The notes: a model not told the origin generated them from the letters alone. A stretch of 64,000 nt of DNA from Flavobacterium crassostreae (GCF_001831475.1 NZ_CP017688.1:1550001-1614000); one strand, 5' to 3'. Positions 17,632 to 27,334 are shown, counted from the first letter of the stretch. Program-made: numbers and translations.

Positions 17632-17916
17632 ATGAAAATAATCTCGTGCGCATTTTTATTCTTGTTTCTAGCTTTTTTAGCTACACCTCCTCTTGTTACA
17701 ATAATAGAAAAATCCTGTGATACGTCCATTTTTTTCAGTATTTCTGAAGAAGAACATACCCAAAAAGAAATTAAAGTTTTTACCCTTCACAATGAGGTGC
17801 AAGTAGGATTCTTGACCACAAAGCACCAGCATTGTAGCTTAATACTCTCAGAGAATTTATCCAAACACGATAAAATTACTCCTATCATATTCTCGCCACC
17901 TCCCAATTTATCGTAA
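17632..17916 (+). CDS. Small secreted or membrane-anchored hypothetical protein
   Basis: 94 aa, unrecognised. It starts with a hydrophobic segment (MKIISCAFLFLFLAFLATPP) that may be a signal peptide. The rest has two Cys and HTQKEIKVFTLHNE. It precedes the SulP gene on the same strand, separated by a simple heptamer repeat; a link to anion transport is only positional. Confidence 0.5.
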   Translation: MKIISCAFLFLFLAFLATPPLVTIIEKSCDTSIFFSISEEEHTQKEIKVFTLHNEVQVGFLTTKHQHCSLILSENLSKHDKITPIIFSPPPNLS

Positions 17917-17937
17917 TATCCTTGATTACATTTTTGT

Positions 17938-17977
17938 AAAAAAAACAAAAAACAAAAAACAAAAAACAAAAAACAAA
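17938..17977 (+). repeat. AAAAAAC heptamer tandem repeat
   Basis: About five uninterrupted copies of ACAAAAA in the 109-bp gap before the SulP gene. Slippage could change copy number and promoter or leader spacing. Confidence 0.8.
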
Positions 17978-18025
17978 GACTGTATTTATATGCAGCAACA
18001 TTTTATCGATAAATAGTATTACGTT

Positions 18026-19684
18026 ATGACAAAAAAAATAAATCTTTTTGCTAACCTAAAATCCGATTTTGCGTCTGGTTTAGTGGTTTTTTTGGTGGCG
18101 CTACCCTTGTGTTTAGGAATTGCAATGGCTTCTGGAGCTCCCTTGTTTTCAGGGATTATTTCAGGAGTAATTGGAGGTATAGTAGTAGGATATTTAAGTA
18201 AATCCCACCTTAGTGTGTCTGGACCTGCTGCGGGTTTAACCGCAATTATATTGACCGCCATTACTGATTTTGGCGCCTTTGACATCTTTTTGACGGCAGT
18301 ATTAATAGCCGGATTTGTGCAATTAGCATTAGGCTTTATAAAAGCCGGAAGCATCTCTAACTACTTTCCGACCAACGTTATTGAAGGAATGTTGGCAGGT
18401 ATTGGAGTAATTATTATCCTAAAACAACTCCCGCATGCCTTTGGTTATGATGCAGATTTTGAAGGAGACCAATCTTTTATAGAGCCCAACGGAGGCAACT
18501 CGTTTAGCTCTTTGTTAGAAATTTTTAACCACGTACAACTAGGAGCCATTGTAATAACTGTAGTTTCGTTGGTTATTCTTATATCTTGGGATAAAGTACC
18601 CTTCTTGAAAAAATTAAAACTAATTCCGGGAGCCTTAATTGCGGTAGTTTCTGGAATTGTATTAAATGAAATTTTTATCAGCACAGGAAGTTCTTTAGCA
18701 ATAAACAGTGCACATTTGGTTTCTTTGCCAGTGCCAACTAGTTTTGAGGAGCTCAAATCCATTGTGGTTACACCTAATTTTTCAGGATTTACAAACCCTA
18801 AAGTATGGGTTGTAGGGTTAACGATTGCTATAGTTGCTTCTATCGAGACGTTATTATGCATTGAGGCCTCTGACCGAATGGACGCCCAAAAAAGATATAC
18901 CGATACCAATGTAGAACTCAAGGCCCAAGGTATTGGTAACATTATTAGTGCTCTAATTGGTGGATTGCCTATGACCTCTGTTGTGGTGCGAACCTCGGCT
19001 AATAATGCCGCTGGTGCTAAATCTAAAATGTCTTCAATAATCCATGGGGTGTTATTGCTTATAAGTGTATTGGCAATACCGGTAATTCTGAATAAAATCC
19101 CGTTGGCTACTTTAGCTACCATTTTAATTCTGGTAGGTTATAAGTTAGCTAAGCCAGCAACATTTGTACATTTTTGGAACAAAGGAAAGTACCAATTTAT
19201 TCCCTTTGTGGCCACATTAATAGCTGTAGTAACCACAGATTTATTAAAAGGGGTAATGCTAGGGATTGTTATTAGCATTATTTTTATATTAAAAGGAAAT
19301 CTTAAAAGAGCCTATAGTTTTAAAAAAGAAGCCTACGTAGATGGAGATATCATCCATATAGATTTAGCTCAAGAGGTTTCGTTTTTAAACAAAGCAGCCA
19401 TTAAAAGCACCTTAAATGACATTCCAGAAAACACAAAAGTAATTATCCATGCGCACGACACCGTATATATAGCGCATGATATTTTGGATTTAATAAAAGA
19501 ATTTAAAAACACCCGAGCCAAAGAAGACAACATTGATGTAAAATTAAAGGGGTTTAAGAAAGAATACGACTTAGAGAACTCTCCAGATGCAGCCAACCAC
19601 GTTACTTTTGAACATTATTACGATGTAGCCAAAAGAGAAATGGTTAAAAAAGGAACTGCCCCAAAAGAGGTTATTAAAAAATAA
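18026..19684 (+). CDS. SulP family anion transporter (bicarbonate/sulfate)
   Basis: 552-aa SLC26/SulP transporter. Residues 10-420 carry the many-helix transporter core with LVALPLCLGIAMASGAPLFSG (family signature near the N-terminus), VSGPAAGLTA and IEASDRMD. Residues 425-520 form a cytoplasmic STAS-like domain. The neighbouring carbonic anhydrase and SbtA-like permease suggest bicarbonate as the substrate, as in BicA-type SulP proteins. This is an inference from context; sulfate cannot be excluded from the sequence. Confidence 0.88.
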   Translation: MTKKINLFANLKSDFASGLVVFLVALPLCLGIAMASGAPLFSGIISGVIGGIVVGYLSKSHLSVSGPAAGLTAIILTAITDFGAFDIFLTAVLIAGFVQLALGFIKAGSISNYFPTNVIEGMLAGIGVIIILKQLPHAFGYDADFEGDQSFIEPNGGNSFSSLLEIFNHVQLGAIVITVVSLVILISWDKVPFLKKLKLIPGALIAVVSGIVLNEIFISTGSSLAINSAHLVSLPVPTSFEELKSIVVTPNFSGFTNPKVWVVGLTIAIVASIETLLCIEASDRMDAQKRYTDTNVELKAQGIGNIISALIGGLPMTSVVVRTSANNAAGAKSKMSSIIHGVLLLISVLAIPVILNKIPLATLATILILVGYKLAKPATFVHFWNKGKYQFIPFVATLIAVVTTDLLKGVMLGIVISIIFILKGNLKRAYSFKKEAYVDGDIIHIDLAQEVSFLNKAAIKSTLNDIPENTKVIIHAHDTVYIAHDILDLIKEFKNTRAKEDNIDVKLKGFKKEYDLENSPDAANHVTFEHYYDVAKREMVKKGTAPKEVIKK

Positions 19685-19771
19685 GACCACCATCGGGTTT
19701 ATTGCCAGGTATGCTTTTTCTGGTTAGGATCTTGATGGGTATAAAAAAATAACATATAAAATTTAAAAAAC

Positions 19772-20407
19772 ATGAGTGATTTTTATAAAAAGATTTTAGA
19801 TAATAACAAAGAATGGGTAGAAAACGCTTTAGCCAAAGACCCTAACTTTTTTGCAGATTTAGCCAAAGGACAAACTCCACCATTATTATGGATTGGTTGT
19901 TCAGATAGTAGAGTTCCTGCTAATGAGATCATTGGAGCCAAACCAGGAGAGGTGTTTGTGCATAGAAATATTGCAAACATGGTAGTACATTCTGACATGA
20001 ATATGCTAAGCGTTCTGGATTATGCCGTAAACGTTCTAAAGGTAAAACACGTTATTGTATGTGGTCATTATGGCTGTGGTGGTATAAAAGCAGCCATGGG
20101 CAACCAATCTATCGGAATTATAGATAACTGGATACGCCATATCAAAGACGTATATCGTTTGCATAATAAATACTTGGACTCTATCGAAGATGAAACCGAG
20201 CGTTTCAATACTTTTGTAGAAATCAATATCAAAGAACAGGTTTTTGACTTATCCAAAACATCCATTGTACAATCTGCTTGGAAAAATGGGCAAGATTTAA
20301 GCATACATGGTTGGGTTTATGGATTAAATTCCGGATTTGTAACAGATCTAAACGTAAATATTAGTTCTAACCTAGATCTAGACGAAGTATTTCAGTTACA
20401 GTTCTAA
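19772..20407 (+). CDS. can: Beta-class carbonic anhydrase
   Basis: 211-aa zinc enzyme that interconverts CO2 and bicarbonate. The zinc ligands and catalytic dyad are all present: Cys43, Asp45 and Arg47 in CSDSR; His99 and Cys102 in CGHYGCGG. No signal peptide, so cytoplasmic. It follows the SulP gene by 87 bp on the same strand, and its stop codon overlaps that of the convergent sbtA-like gene by 3 nt. Confidence 0.93.
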   Translation: MSDFYKKILDNNKEWVENALAKDPNFFADLAKGQTPPLLWIGCSDSRVPANEIIGAKPGEVFVHRNIANMVVHSDMNMLSVLDYAVNVLKVKHVIVCGHYGCGGIKAAMGNQSIGIIDNWIRHIKDVYRLHNKYLDSIEDETERFNTFVEINIKEQVFDLSKTSIVQSAWKNGQDLSIHGWVYGLNSGFVTDLNVNISSNLDLDEVFQLQF

Positions 20408-21372
20408 CCACAACTTCCCATTATAAGAGAATAATAAATAGGCATTCCTAAAGTTATATTAAATGGAAATGTAATTGCCAACGCCATTGGCAAATACAAA
20501 CCTGGATTGGCTTTAGGAACGGCTATTTTTAGCGCCGCAGGAACCGCAATGTATGAGGCGCTAGACGCTAAGATTGCCAATATAAAACGGTCTCCAATAG
20601 CATCCGTAACCACAGCACTAGCAAAGGCAACCACACAGCCATTTAGTAACGGAATAACTATTGCAAAAAGTACTGCAAACCAGCCACTTTTGATAAAATC
20701 CTGTAATTTTCGGCCGCTTATAATACCCATATCTAATAAGAATATGGACAAAAATCCCTTGAACATATCGGTAGTAAAAGGCTTAATACCCATGGCTTGC
20801 TCTTCGCTTGCCAAAAAACCAATTACTAAACTCCCCAAGATTAACAACACACTCCCGTTGGTAAAAGAATGTTTTACCAAGGAGGATATGGATGTTTTGG
20901 ATTCAGATTGTTTATTAAACACACGGATTAAAATAACCCCAACCACAATGGCAGGAGCCTCCATTAATGCCATGACTGCTACCATGTGTCCACTAAAACT
21001 TTGGTTTTGAATTTCCAGAAAACTAGCTGCTGTAACAAAAGTCACTGCACTAACTGACCCATAAGCCGCAGCAATTGCTCCCGAGTCAAAAGGGCTGAAT
21101 TTTCGTCTCAAAATAAAATAAGAATAGAAAGGTATTGCAGTTGCGATAAAAATTCCAAATAAAATAGACCATACAATCTCTAAGGTAAATACACTATGTG
21201 CCAATTCTTGCCCGCCTTTAAACCCGATAGAAAACAGAAGGTACAACGCTATAAATTTAGACGAGTTTGGCGGTATTTCTAAATCGCTCTTTAGCCTTAC
21301 AGCGATAATACCCAATAAAAAAAATAGTAATGCTGGGTTGGTTAGATTCTCTAAAAGTAAATTTAAATTCAT
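20404..21372 (-). CDS. SbtA-like sodium-dependent bicarbonate permease
   Basis: 322-aa integral membrane protein of the SbtA (DUF897) family, about ten helices. Family features are LGIIAVRLKSDLEIP, LLFSIGFKGG and the second-half repeat LLDMGIISGRKL, AILASSASYIAVPAALK and LPMALAITFPFN. SbtA of cyanobacteria imports bicarbonate with Na+. No SbtB (PII-like) partner is adjacent. It is divergent from a LysR regulator and convergent with the carbonic anhydrase gene. Confidence 0.87.
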   Translation of the reverse strand: MNLNLLLENLTNPALLFFLLGIIAVRLKSDLEIPPNSSKFIALYLLFSIGFKGGQELAHSVFTLEIVWSILFGIFIATAIPFYSYFILRRKFSPFDSGAIAAAYGSVSAVTFVTAASFLEIQNQSFSGHMVAVMALMEAPAIVVGVILIRVFNKQSESKTSISSLVKHSFTNGSVLLILGSLVIGFLASEEQAMGIKPFTTDMFKGFLSIFLLDMGIISGRKLQDFIKSGWFAVLFAIVIPLLNGCVVAFASAVVTDAIGDRFILAILASSASYIAVPAALKIAVPKANPGLYLPMALAITFPFNITLGMPIYYSLIMGSCG

Positions 21373-21434
21373 TGTTGCGGTTGTTGGTTATATTGTTTTG
21401 CAAATTTCCGTAATACAATTCATATATTTTTATT

Positions 21435-21442
21435 TATATTTG
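21435..21442 (+). promoter_or_regulatory. Candidate -7 box (TATATTTG) of the LysR gene
   Basis: Fits TAnnTTTG, 24 bp before the ATG. It lies in a 94-bp very AT-rich divergent region that should also hold the sbtA-like promoter and any LysR site. Confidence 0.35.
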
Positions 21443-21466
21443 TAATGATATATATAAAATATTTTT

Positions 21467-22390
21467 ATGAATTATACCTTGCATCAATTACAGGTTTTCT
21501 TTAAAGTAACACAAACCAAAAGCATTACCAAAGCAGCAGAAGAACTCCATTTGTCGCAACCTGCGGTATCGATTCAGTTACGAAATTTTCAGGATCAATT
21601 TGATATTCCGCTAACAGAAATTATCGGAAGACAGCTATATGTTACTGATTTTGGAAAAGAAATAGCTTTGGCAGCAAACACTATTTTAAACGAAGTACAT
21701 GCCATAAATTATAAAACAATGGCCTTCAAGGGGCAGTTGTCTGGTTGTTTAAAACTAGCTGTAGTTTCTACAGGAAAATATGTAATTCCGTATTTTTTGT
21801 CCGATTTTTTAAAATTGAATAGAGCGGTAGAGCTGGAGATGGATGTAAATAATAAAACAAAAGTGGTAAAGGCTTTAAAAAACAACGAGGTAGATTTTGC
21901 ATTTGTATCTGTGGTTCCCAAAGACATTGCAATTGAAAGCGAGGTTTTATTACAAAACAAGTTGGTGTTGGTAGGCAATAATTCCGTAGAAATAGACACT
22001 AAAAACAAGGTGTCCGATTTGCTTTTTACGACACCTTTATTATTTAGAGAAGCGGGTTCTGCTACCAGAATGGCAATGGAAGACTATGTTAGTAAACATA
22101 AAATTCAATCTAAGATGGCAATTCAACTCACCTCCAATGAAGCAGTCAAACAAGCCATTATTGCGGGTTTAGGGATTTCGATTATGCCAATTATTGGTCT
22201 CAAAAATGAATTAGACAATAAGCAATTAAAAACGATACCTAGTGCGGGTTTGCCAATTATAACCAACTGGAGACTCATTTGGTTAAAAGGTAAAAAAAGG
22301 AGCCCAGTAGCTAGTGCTTTTTTAGAATTTATACGCAAAGAAAAAGATTTGATCTCTACAAATACGTTTTCTTGGATGTCTAATTACTAA
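21467..22390 (+). CDS. LysR-type regulator, CbbR/CmpR-like position
   Basis: 307-aa LysR regulator: HTH residues 1-60 (LHQLQVFFKVTQTKSITKAA, LSQPAVSIQLRNFQ) and an effector-binding domain from about 90 to 300. It is divergent from the bicarbonate permease gene, the usual arrangement for a LysR protein and its target. CmpR and CbbR are LysR regulators of carbon uptake and fixation, so it may sense a carbon metabolite. Its stop overlaps that of the next convergent gene by 3 nt. Confidence 0.85.
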   Translation: MNYTLHQLQVFFKVTQTKSITKAAEELHLSQPAVSIQLRNFQDQFDIPLTEIIGRQLYVTDFGKEIALAANTILNEVHAINYKTMAFKGQLSGCLKLAVVSTGKYVIPYFLSDFLKLNRAVELEMDVNNKTKVVKALKNNEVDFAFVSVVPKDIAIESEVLLQNKLVLVGNNSVEIDTKNKVSDLLFTTPLLFREAGSATRMAMEDYVSKHKIQSKMAIQLTSNEAVKQAIIAGLGISIMPIIGLKNELDNKQLKTIPSAGLPIITNWRLIWLKGKKRSPVASAFLEFIRKEKDLISTNTFSWMSNY

Positions 22391-23583
22391 TCTTCCAAAT
22401 TTTCATTAAAAGCAGAAGGAAGCATCTTTGGGATAAATTTAATTAAAATAGGGAGCAACAAGCTGCCGCCCGGTAGCAAAAAAATAGTCAAAGAAGGTAC
22501 GGATTTACAGATATCTAATACTTGTTTTTTTATCTTTTTTTTCTCGGATGGATCTAAATCTCTTGTGGTAGAGGCTGCCAGAAGTACCATTAACTCTTTA
22601 CTTTGTACAATCTCTTTGTAGAGTCTGTTTTTGTTTCGGGTTATTAAAGTAATGACACTTTGTGTTGTTTGGTCATAAAAATGTTTAACCGGATTGGAGT
22701 AGTTAAAATACGGAATTTCATTTTTATGTTTGGTTATAAATGCATCGGTACTTTCAATGCTATTGCTTACAAAGGGATCTGGCACTGCGAGTAATTCGGC
22801 CAATTTATGCAAAAAGTAAACTTCTTCGTTTTCTATTTTTCCATCAGACCATAATGCCATTCCTGCCATGTCAATCAGGTAGTATTTTTCAAGAACAGAA
22901 CCAAAATAATCCAGATGCAATTCTTCAAGATTCTGAACGCTTACCTTCGAAAATTTGCTATATCGAACCGAGGCTTCAAAAAGTTTAATCAATAAGTCAT
23001 CATAGTTAGATTTTTGTGATTTGGTTTTTAATGCCAATGACACCAAGCTAATCACGGCCTCTTCCATTTTTTTTAAATATTTTTCTGGAATATGTCCCTC
23101 TAATAAATAGTGTCTAAAAGCCAACACATCAACAAACAACAACGCATTGGTTACAATATGCGAAAAATTTTTGCTAATAATATCTATATTAGTCTGAACA
23201 CGCTCATGGATTAATTTTTCTAAATTTAAAGAGGAGCTATTGGTTGGTAATACTTTTTTTAACAAATTAAAGCCTTGCGGATTCATTTGGTTATAAAAAT
23301 CAAAAGCCTGGTTTATAAAATTTTCCGTGTCTTCGTTGCCAAGTGTTAGTTGGTATAGCGTGTAAAGAGTATTGAGTAATGCTACTTTGGGTTTTTCGTT
23401 TTGTACCCATCCTTTGGTCTCTATGGCTGTGTTGGTTTCGAACGAAATTATATGACCATAAATAAAACCAGTTTCTCTAATTTTTAGATAATATGCGTCT
23501 GGATTGCTAAATACCGTTTGTGGAACCGTTTTTTGCATCAAGAAATACTTGTCTATCCAGCCCGGTGCTGATGGATTAATCAT
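22387..23583 (-). CDS. LETM1-related, biofilm-associated-type hypothetical protein
   Basis: 398 aa. The C-terminal region (PSLTIFLLPGGSLLLPILIKFIPKMLPSAF) has the LETM1-like ribosome-binding-domain signature around a hydrophobic stretch. The rest is helical, with a central TerB-like acidic segment (LWSDGKIENEEVYFLHKLAELL, near residues 245-265). Such proteins are annotated as LETM1-related in Flavobacteriaceae; the true role is unknown. Starts at the ATG at 23583. Confidence 0.72.
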   Translation of the reverse strand: MINPSAPGWIDKYFLMQKTVPQTVFSNPDAYYLKIRETGFIYGHIISFETNTAIETKGWVQNEKPKVALLNTLYTLYQLTLGNEDTENFINQAFDFYNQMNPQGFNLLKKVLPTNSSSLNLEKLIHERVQTNIDIISKNFSHIVTNALLFVDVLAFRHYLLEGHIPEKYLKKMEEAVISLVSLALKTKSQKSNYDDLLIKLFEASVRYSKFSKVSVQNLEELHLDYFGSVLEKYYLIDMAGMALWSDGKIENEEVYFLHKLAELLAVPDPFVSNSIESTDAFITKHKNEIPYFNYSNPVKHFYDQTTQSVITLITRNKNRLYKEIVQSKELMVLLAASTTRDLDPSEKKKIKKQVLDICKSVPSLTIFLLPGGSLLLPILIKFIPKMLPSAFNENLED

Positions 23584-23804
23584 AGTGAATTATTAAGACT
23601 ACAAAGCTATCTTTTTTTACGACTTTGTAGATTAATTTAAAATTAAATAAGACCTTTCTTTGTATAAATCAACGCTACGCTTTAGAGTTGCGGAGCATTA
23701 TTTTTTACAGATTCAGGAGTTGTTTTGTGTTTAGCGTTTTTTGTTACTAAAAAAATTTTTTTTAGGATACAAAGATACCAATTTAGACTTTTTTTTATAC
23801 ATAC

Positions 23805-23839
23805 AAAAACAGCAGTCATTCAAAATGACTGCTGTTTTT
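23805..23839 (-). terminator. Terminator of the acyl-CoA dehydrogenase unit
   Basis: AAAACAGCAGTCATT, loop CAAA, ATGACTGCTGTTTT. A 15-bp stem immediately downstream of the acyl-CoA dehydrogenase stop. Confidence 0.85.
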
Positions 23840-23875
23840 AACAACTAATAAAGCAATTATAAACTATCTTTTTGC

Positions 23876-25666
23876 TTAAAAGCAATAGGCGTTTTCGGCC
23901 ACTAATTTAGAGGTGATGGTTTCTCTCAAAGCAACTACATTAGGCATAGTGGTATATTTTGTAAAACGTCTCAATCCCATAAGCATCATGCGCTGCTCAT
24001 CTCCTTCTACAAACGAAATAATTGCTTCTTTACCTTTTTGGGTAACAATATCTACTGCTTGATACAAGTACAATCGTGCCATTGCAATTTGTTCTTGTAC
24101 GTTGTCTTGGCCTTCTTTTTTGGCTAATTTTTCAGATCTAAGGATCGTGCTTTCGGCCATATAAATTTCAATTAACATATCTGAGGCTGCCATCAAAATT
24201 TGTTGGTGTGCTTCTAGGTCGGTACCAAATTTTTGAACAGCACTACCAGCAACCATCAAGAAAGCTTTTTTCAATTTTACGATCATGTCTTTCTCTTCGG
24301 CAAATAATTCCGAGAAATCTGGTGTGTCAAACGAAGGTATTCCCAGTAGTTCTTCGCCAACCTTAGTTGCAGGCCCTAATAAATCTACATGTCCCTTCAT
24401 GGCTTTTTTAATCAACATGCCTACAGATAGCATGCGGTTGATTTCGTTGGTACCTTCGTAAATACGTGCAATACGCGCATCTCTCCAAGCACTCTCCATT
24501 GGAGTGTCTTCTGAGAATCCCATTCCTCCAAAAATTTGGATGCCTTCGTCAGCACAAGCTTGAACATCTTCAGAAACAGCAACTTTTAGGATAGAACACT
24601 CAATGGCATATTCTTCTACTCCTTTTAGTTCTGCATCTTGATGTGTTGCTCCTTCGGCTTCGCGAGCAATAATTCTGTTTTCAATATCTTTTGCGGCTCT
24701 ATATGTGGCACTTTCGCCAGCATAACAGTTGGTTGCCATTTCAGCCAATTTAGCACGAACTGCTCCAAATTGCGCAATTGCCGTATTAAATTGTATTCTT
24801 TCATTAGCATAAGCTGTAGCATTGGTAATTACTCTACGCTGCGCATCAAGGCAAGCAGCAGCTAGTTTAATACGGCCTACATTTAAAGCATTCATGGCAA
24901 TTTTGAACCCGTTACCTCTTTCGGATAGCATGTTTTCGGCCGGAACTTTGGTTTCATTAAAGAAAACCTGACGAGTAGAAGAGGCTCTAATACCTAGTTT
25001 GTGCTCTTCTTCACCCATTGAAATTCCGTTGTCTTTGGTGTTTTCTACAATAAAACCAGTGATGTTTTTATCGTCACCAATACGTGCAAAAACAATAAAT
25101 ACGCTACAGAAACCTGCATTGGAAATCCACATTTTTTGCCCTGTGATAGAGTAGGTCTTTCCATCTTCAGATAAAACTGCTTTTGTTTTTCCGGAATTGG
25201 CGTCTGATCCAGCACCTGGTTCTGTTAAGCAATATGCACCAAACCATTCTCCTGAAGCTAGTTTGGGCACGTATTTTTGTTTTTGCTCTTCGGTTCCATA
25301 CAAAGTTATTGGCATGGTACCAATACCAGTGTGTGCTCCAAATGCAGTCGAGAAGGATCCTGTTGCTCCAGAGATGTAGTCACAAACTAAAACGGTGTTT
25401 ACAAATCCCATTCCCATTCCGCCATAGGCTTCTGGAACGGCTACGCTCAAAAAACCTAAGTCACCTGCTTTACGCATAGTTTCTTCGGTTAGGGCATAAT
25501 CTTTCTTTTCAAAACGGTCCTTATTAGGCCATAATTCTTTGTCTACAAACTCTTTTACAGAGTCACGCATCATTAATTGTTCTTCGTTGAAGTCTTCTGG
25601 GGTGAAGATGTCTTCACACTTGGTTTCTTTTACAAGGAATTGTCCTCCTCTAGTTACGTTGCTCAT
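23876..25666 (-). CDS. Acyl-CoA dehydrogenase
   Basis: 596-aa FAD enzyme for the first step of fatty-acid beta-oxidation. It is of the long form with a C-terminal extension like VLCAD/ACAD9. Motifs: YCLTEPGAGSDANS, WISNAGF, and RIYEGTNEINRM carrying the likely catalytic Glu. The ACAD core spans residues 25-430; the extra helical domain runs to the end (CF). It is the last gene of a same-strand series with thiolase and the multifunctional FadB-like enzyme. Confidence 0.92.
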   Translation of the reverse strand: MSNVTRGGQFLVKETKCEDIFTPEDFNEEQLMMRDSVKEFVDKELWPNKDRFEKKDYALTEETMRKAGDLGFLSVAVPEAYGGMGMGFVNTVLVCDYISGATGSFSTAFGAHTGIGTMPITLYGTEEQKQKYVPKLASGEWFGAYCLTEPGAGSDANSGKTKAVLSEDGKTYSITGQKMWISNAGFCSVFIVFARIGDDKNITGFIVENTKDNGISMGEEEHKLGIRASSTRQVFFNETKVPAENMLSERGNGFKIAMNALNVGRIKLAAACLDAQRRVITNATAYANERIQFNTAIAQFGAVRAKLAEMATNCYAGESATYRAAKDIENRIIAREAEGATHQDAELKGVEEYAIECSILKVAVSEDVQACADEGIQIFGGMGFSEDTPMESAWRDARIARIYEGTNEINRMLSVGMLIKKAMKGHVDLLGPATKVGEELLGIPSFDTPDFSELFAEEKDMIVKLKKAFLMVAGSAVQKFGTDLEAHQQILMAASDMLIEIYMAESTILRSEKLAKKEGQDNVQEQIAMARLYLYQAVDIVTQKGKEAIISFVEGDEQRMMLMGLRRFTKYTTMPNVVALRETITSKLVAENAYCF

Positions 25667-25691
25667 TTTTTTTGTTTTTTAGATAAAAGAT

Positions 25692-26125
25692 GAAAGAGTC
25701 AAGAAGAAAGACTAGTGTCTAACTTAGTAATGAACCCTGTAGTCATCTTTTGAAATTCAATTATTTTGTTTTCTATTTCTTCAGTTTTATCTTTTGATAA
25801 ATATTGATTTTGATAAGCGATCAATAATTGAGTTTGCAATTCAAACGAAGAGCCTAAACTAATATTCAAGTAATGTTGAAAATGTTTATTACTTCTATTT
25901 GAACCTTCTGCAATATTTGATGGCATCGAGACAGCAGAACGATTCATTTGACTTATTAACCCATACACCTCGTTATTTGGAAAATTTAAACATAACTTAT
26001 GTATGTCAGAAGTAATTTCCATCGATAAAACCCATATTTTTAAGTTCTTAAAGTTATGTCTCATTTATCTATAAGGTTTCGTTCCAATAAAACATCTTGT
26101 CTCTTGCTTCTTGCTTCTATATTCT
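25692..26125. repeat. Purine-rich AAGAGTCAAGAAGAAAG-type repeats flanking the four-helix gene
   Basis: GAAAGAGTCAAGAAGAAAG at 25692-25710 includes the stop of the four-helix-bundle gene. A reverse-oriented relative, TCTTGTCTCTTGCTTCTTGC, lies beyond its start at 26095-26114. They may mark the borders of an inserted unit. Confidence 0.45.
25699..26064 (-). CDS. Four-helix bundle protein (23S rRNA IVP family)
   Basis: 121-aa protein of the S23/IVP four-helix-bundle family: KNLKIWVLSMEI, GLISQMNRSAVSMPSNIAEGSNR and FELQTQLLIAY are family motifs. Members were first found inside 23S rRNA intervening sequences and also occur as stand-alone genes near other loci; function is unknown. Here it lies between thiolase and acyl-CoA dehydrogenase genes. 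Flanking purine-rich repeats suggest it entered an older operon. Confidence 0.85.
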   Translation of the reverse strand: MRHNFKNLKIWVLSMEITSDIHKLCLNFPNNEVYGLISQMNRSAVSMPSNIAEGSNRSNKHFQHYLNISLGSSFELQTQLLIAYQNQYLSKDKTEEIENKIIEFQKMTTGFITKLDTSLSS

Positions 26126-26130
26126 CTACT

Positions 26131-27312
26131 CTACATCAACTCATACACCCCAGCACTTCCTTGACCTGTACCTACGCACATGGTTACAATTCCGTATTTG
26201 TTACCGCGGCGTTTCATTTCGTCAAACAACTGAACAGAAAGTTTAGCACCCGTGCACCCTAGTGGGTGGCCTAAGGCAATAGCGCCTCCGTTTACATTGA
26301 TAATATCTGGATTTAAATCCAACTCTCGGATCACGGCTAAAGATTGAGAAGCAAAAGCTTCGTTCAATTCGATTAGCTCGATATCATTAATGGATAAACC
26401 GGCTTGTTTCAATACTTTTGGAATTGCTTTTACTGGTCCGATACCCATAATCCTAGGTTCAACACCTGAAGAGGCAAAATTTACTAATCTTGCAATTGGC
26501 TCTAGGTTCAATTCTTTTACCATTTCTTCGCTCATCACCAGTACAAAAGCAGCACCATCACTCATTTGTGAAGAGTTACCCGCTGTTACACTTCCGCCAG
26601 CTTCAAAAACAGGTCTTAGTCCTGCTAAAGCTTCCTTAGAAGTTCCGGCTCTTGGTCCTTCATCTTTGTTCACAATATACGATTTAGTTTCTTTTTTGCC
26701 GTTTTCGTTCAAGAACGTTTGTTCTACTGTAATAGGAACAATTTGTTGGTCAAATTTACCTTCCGCTTGCGCTTTCAAGGCTTTCATGTGTGAGTTATAA
26801 GCAAACTCATCTTGATCTTCTCTTGAAACGTTAAACTGTTGAGCTACTGCTTCGGCGGTTAAACCCATTCCCCAGTAGTAGTCTTCGTTTCCTGCTTTTG
26901 CAACCGCATAATCCGGAGTTGGTTTGTATCCTCCCATCGGAATAAAACTCATACTCTCAGCACCACCTGCAATAATGCAGTGTGCCATTCCGGATTGAAT
27001 TTTGGCTGTAGCCATACCAATGGTTTCTAAACCAGATGCACAGTAACGGTTTACGGTTACTCCAGGAACATCCTCTACTTTCAATCCCATCAAAGAGATC
27101 AAACGAGCAACGTTAAGTCCTTGTTCTGCCTCAGGCATCGCGTTTCCGACCATAACGTCGTCAATACGGGTTTTGTCAAAATCAGGCAATTCATTCATCA
27201 TAAATTCGATGGTTTCTGCGGCTAATTCATCCGGTCTTTTAAATCTAAAAACTCCTTTTGGTGCTTTACCAACTGCTGTTCTGTATGCTTTTACTATATA
27301 GGCTGTTTTCAT
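26131..27312 (-). CDS. fadA: Acetyl-CoA C-acyltransferase (thiolase)
   Basis: 393-aa thiolase that cleaves 3-oxoacyl-CoA in the last step of beta-oxidation. The acyl-carrying Cys91 is in NRYCASGLETIG; the general base and second Cys are in GHPLGCTGAKL and CVGTGQGSAGV. Full length. It lies 96 bp downstream of the FadB-like gene on the same strand; that gap contains a long hairpin of purine-rich repeats. Confidence 0.93.
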   Translation of the reverse strand: MKTAYIVKAYRTAVGKAPKGVFRFKRPDELAAETIEFMMNELPDFDKTRIDDVMVGNAMPEAEQGLNVARLISLMGLKVEDVPGVTVNRYCASGLETIGMATAKIQSGMAHCIIAGGAESMSFIPMGGYKPTPDYAVAKAGNEDYYWGMGLTAEAVAQQFNVSREDQDEFAYNSHMKALKAQAEGKFDQQIVPITVEQTFLNENGKKETKSYIVNKDEGPRAGTSKEALAGLRPVFEAGGSVTAGNSSQMSDGAAFVLVMSEEMVKELNLEPIARLVNFASSGVEPRIMGIGPVKAIPKVLKQAGLSINDIELIELNEAFASQSLAVIRELDLNPDIINVNGGAIALGHPLGCTGAKLSVQLFDEMKRRGNKYGIVTMCVGTGQGSAGVYELM

Positions 27313-27334
27313 ATTTTTTCTTTTAGAGATTTTT

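Noticed and set aside
18445-19122. 225-codon minus-strand frame within the SulP gene
   Set aside because: Shadow of the transporter frame; no start context or family likeness.
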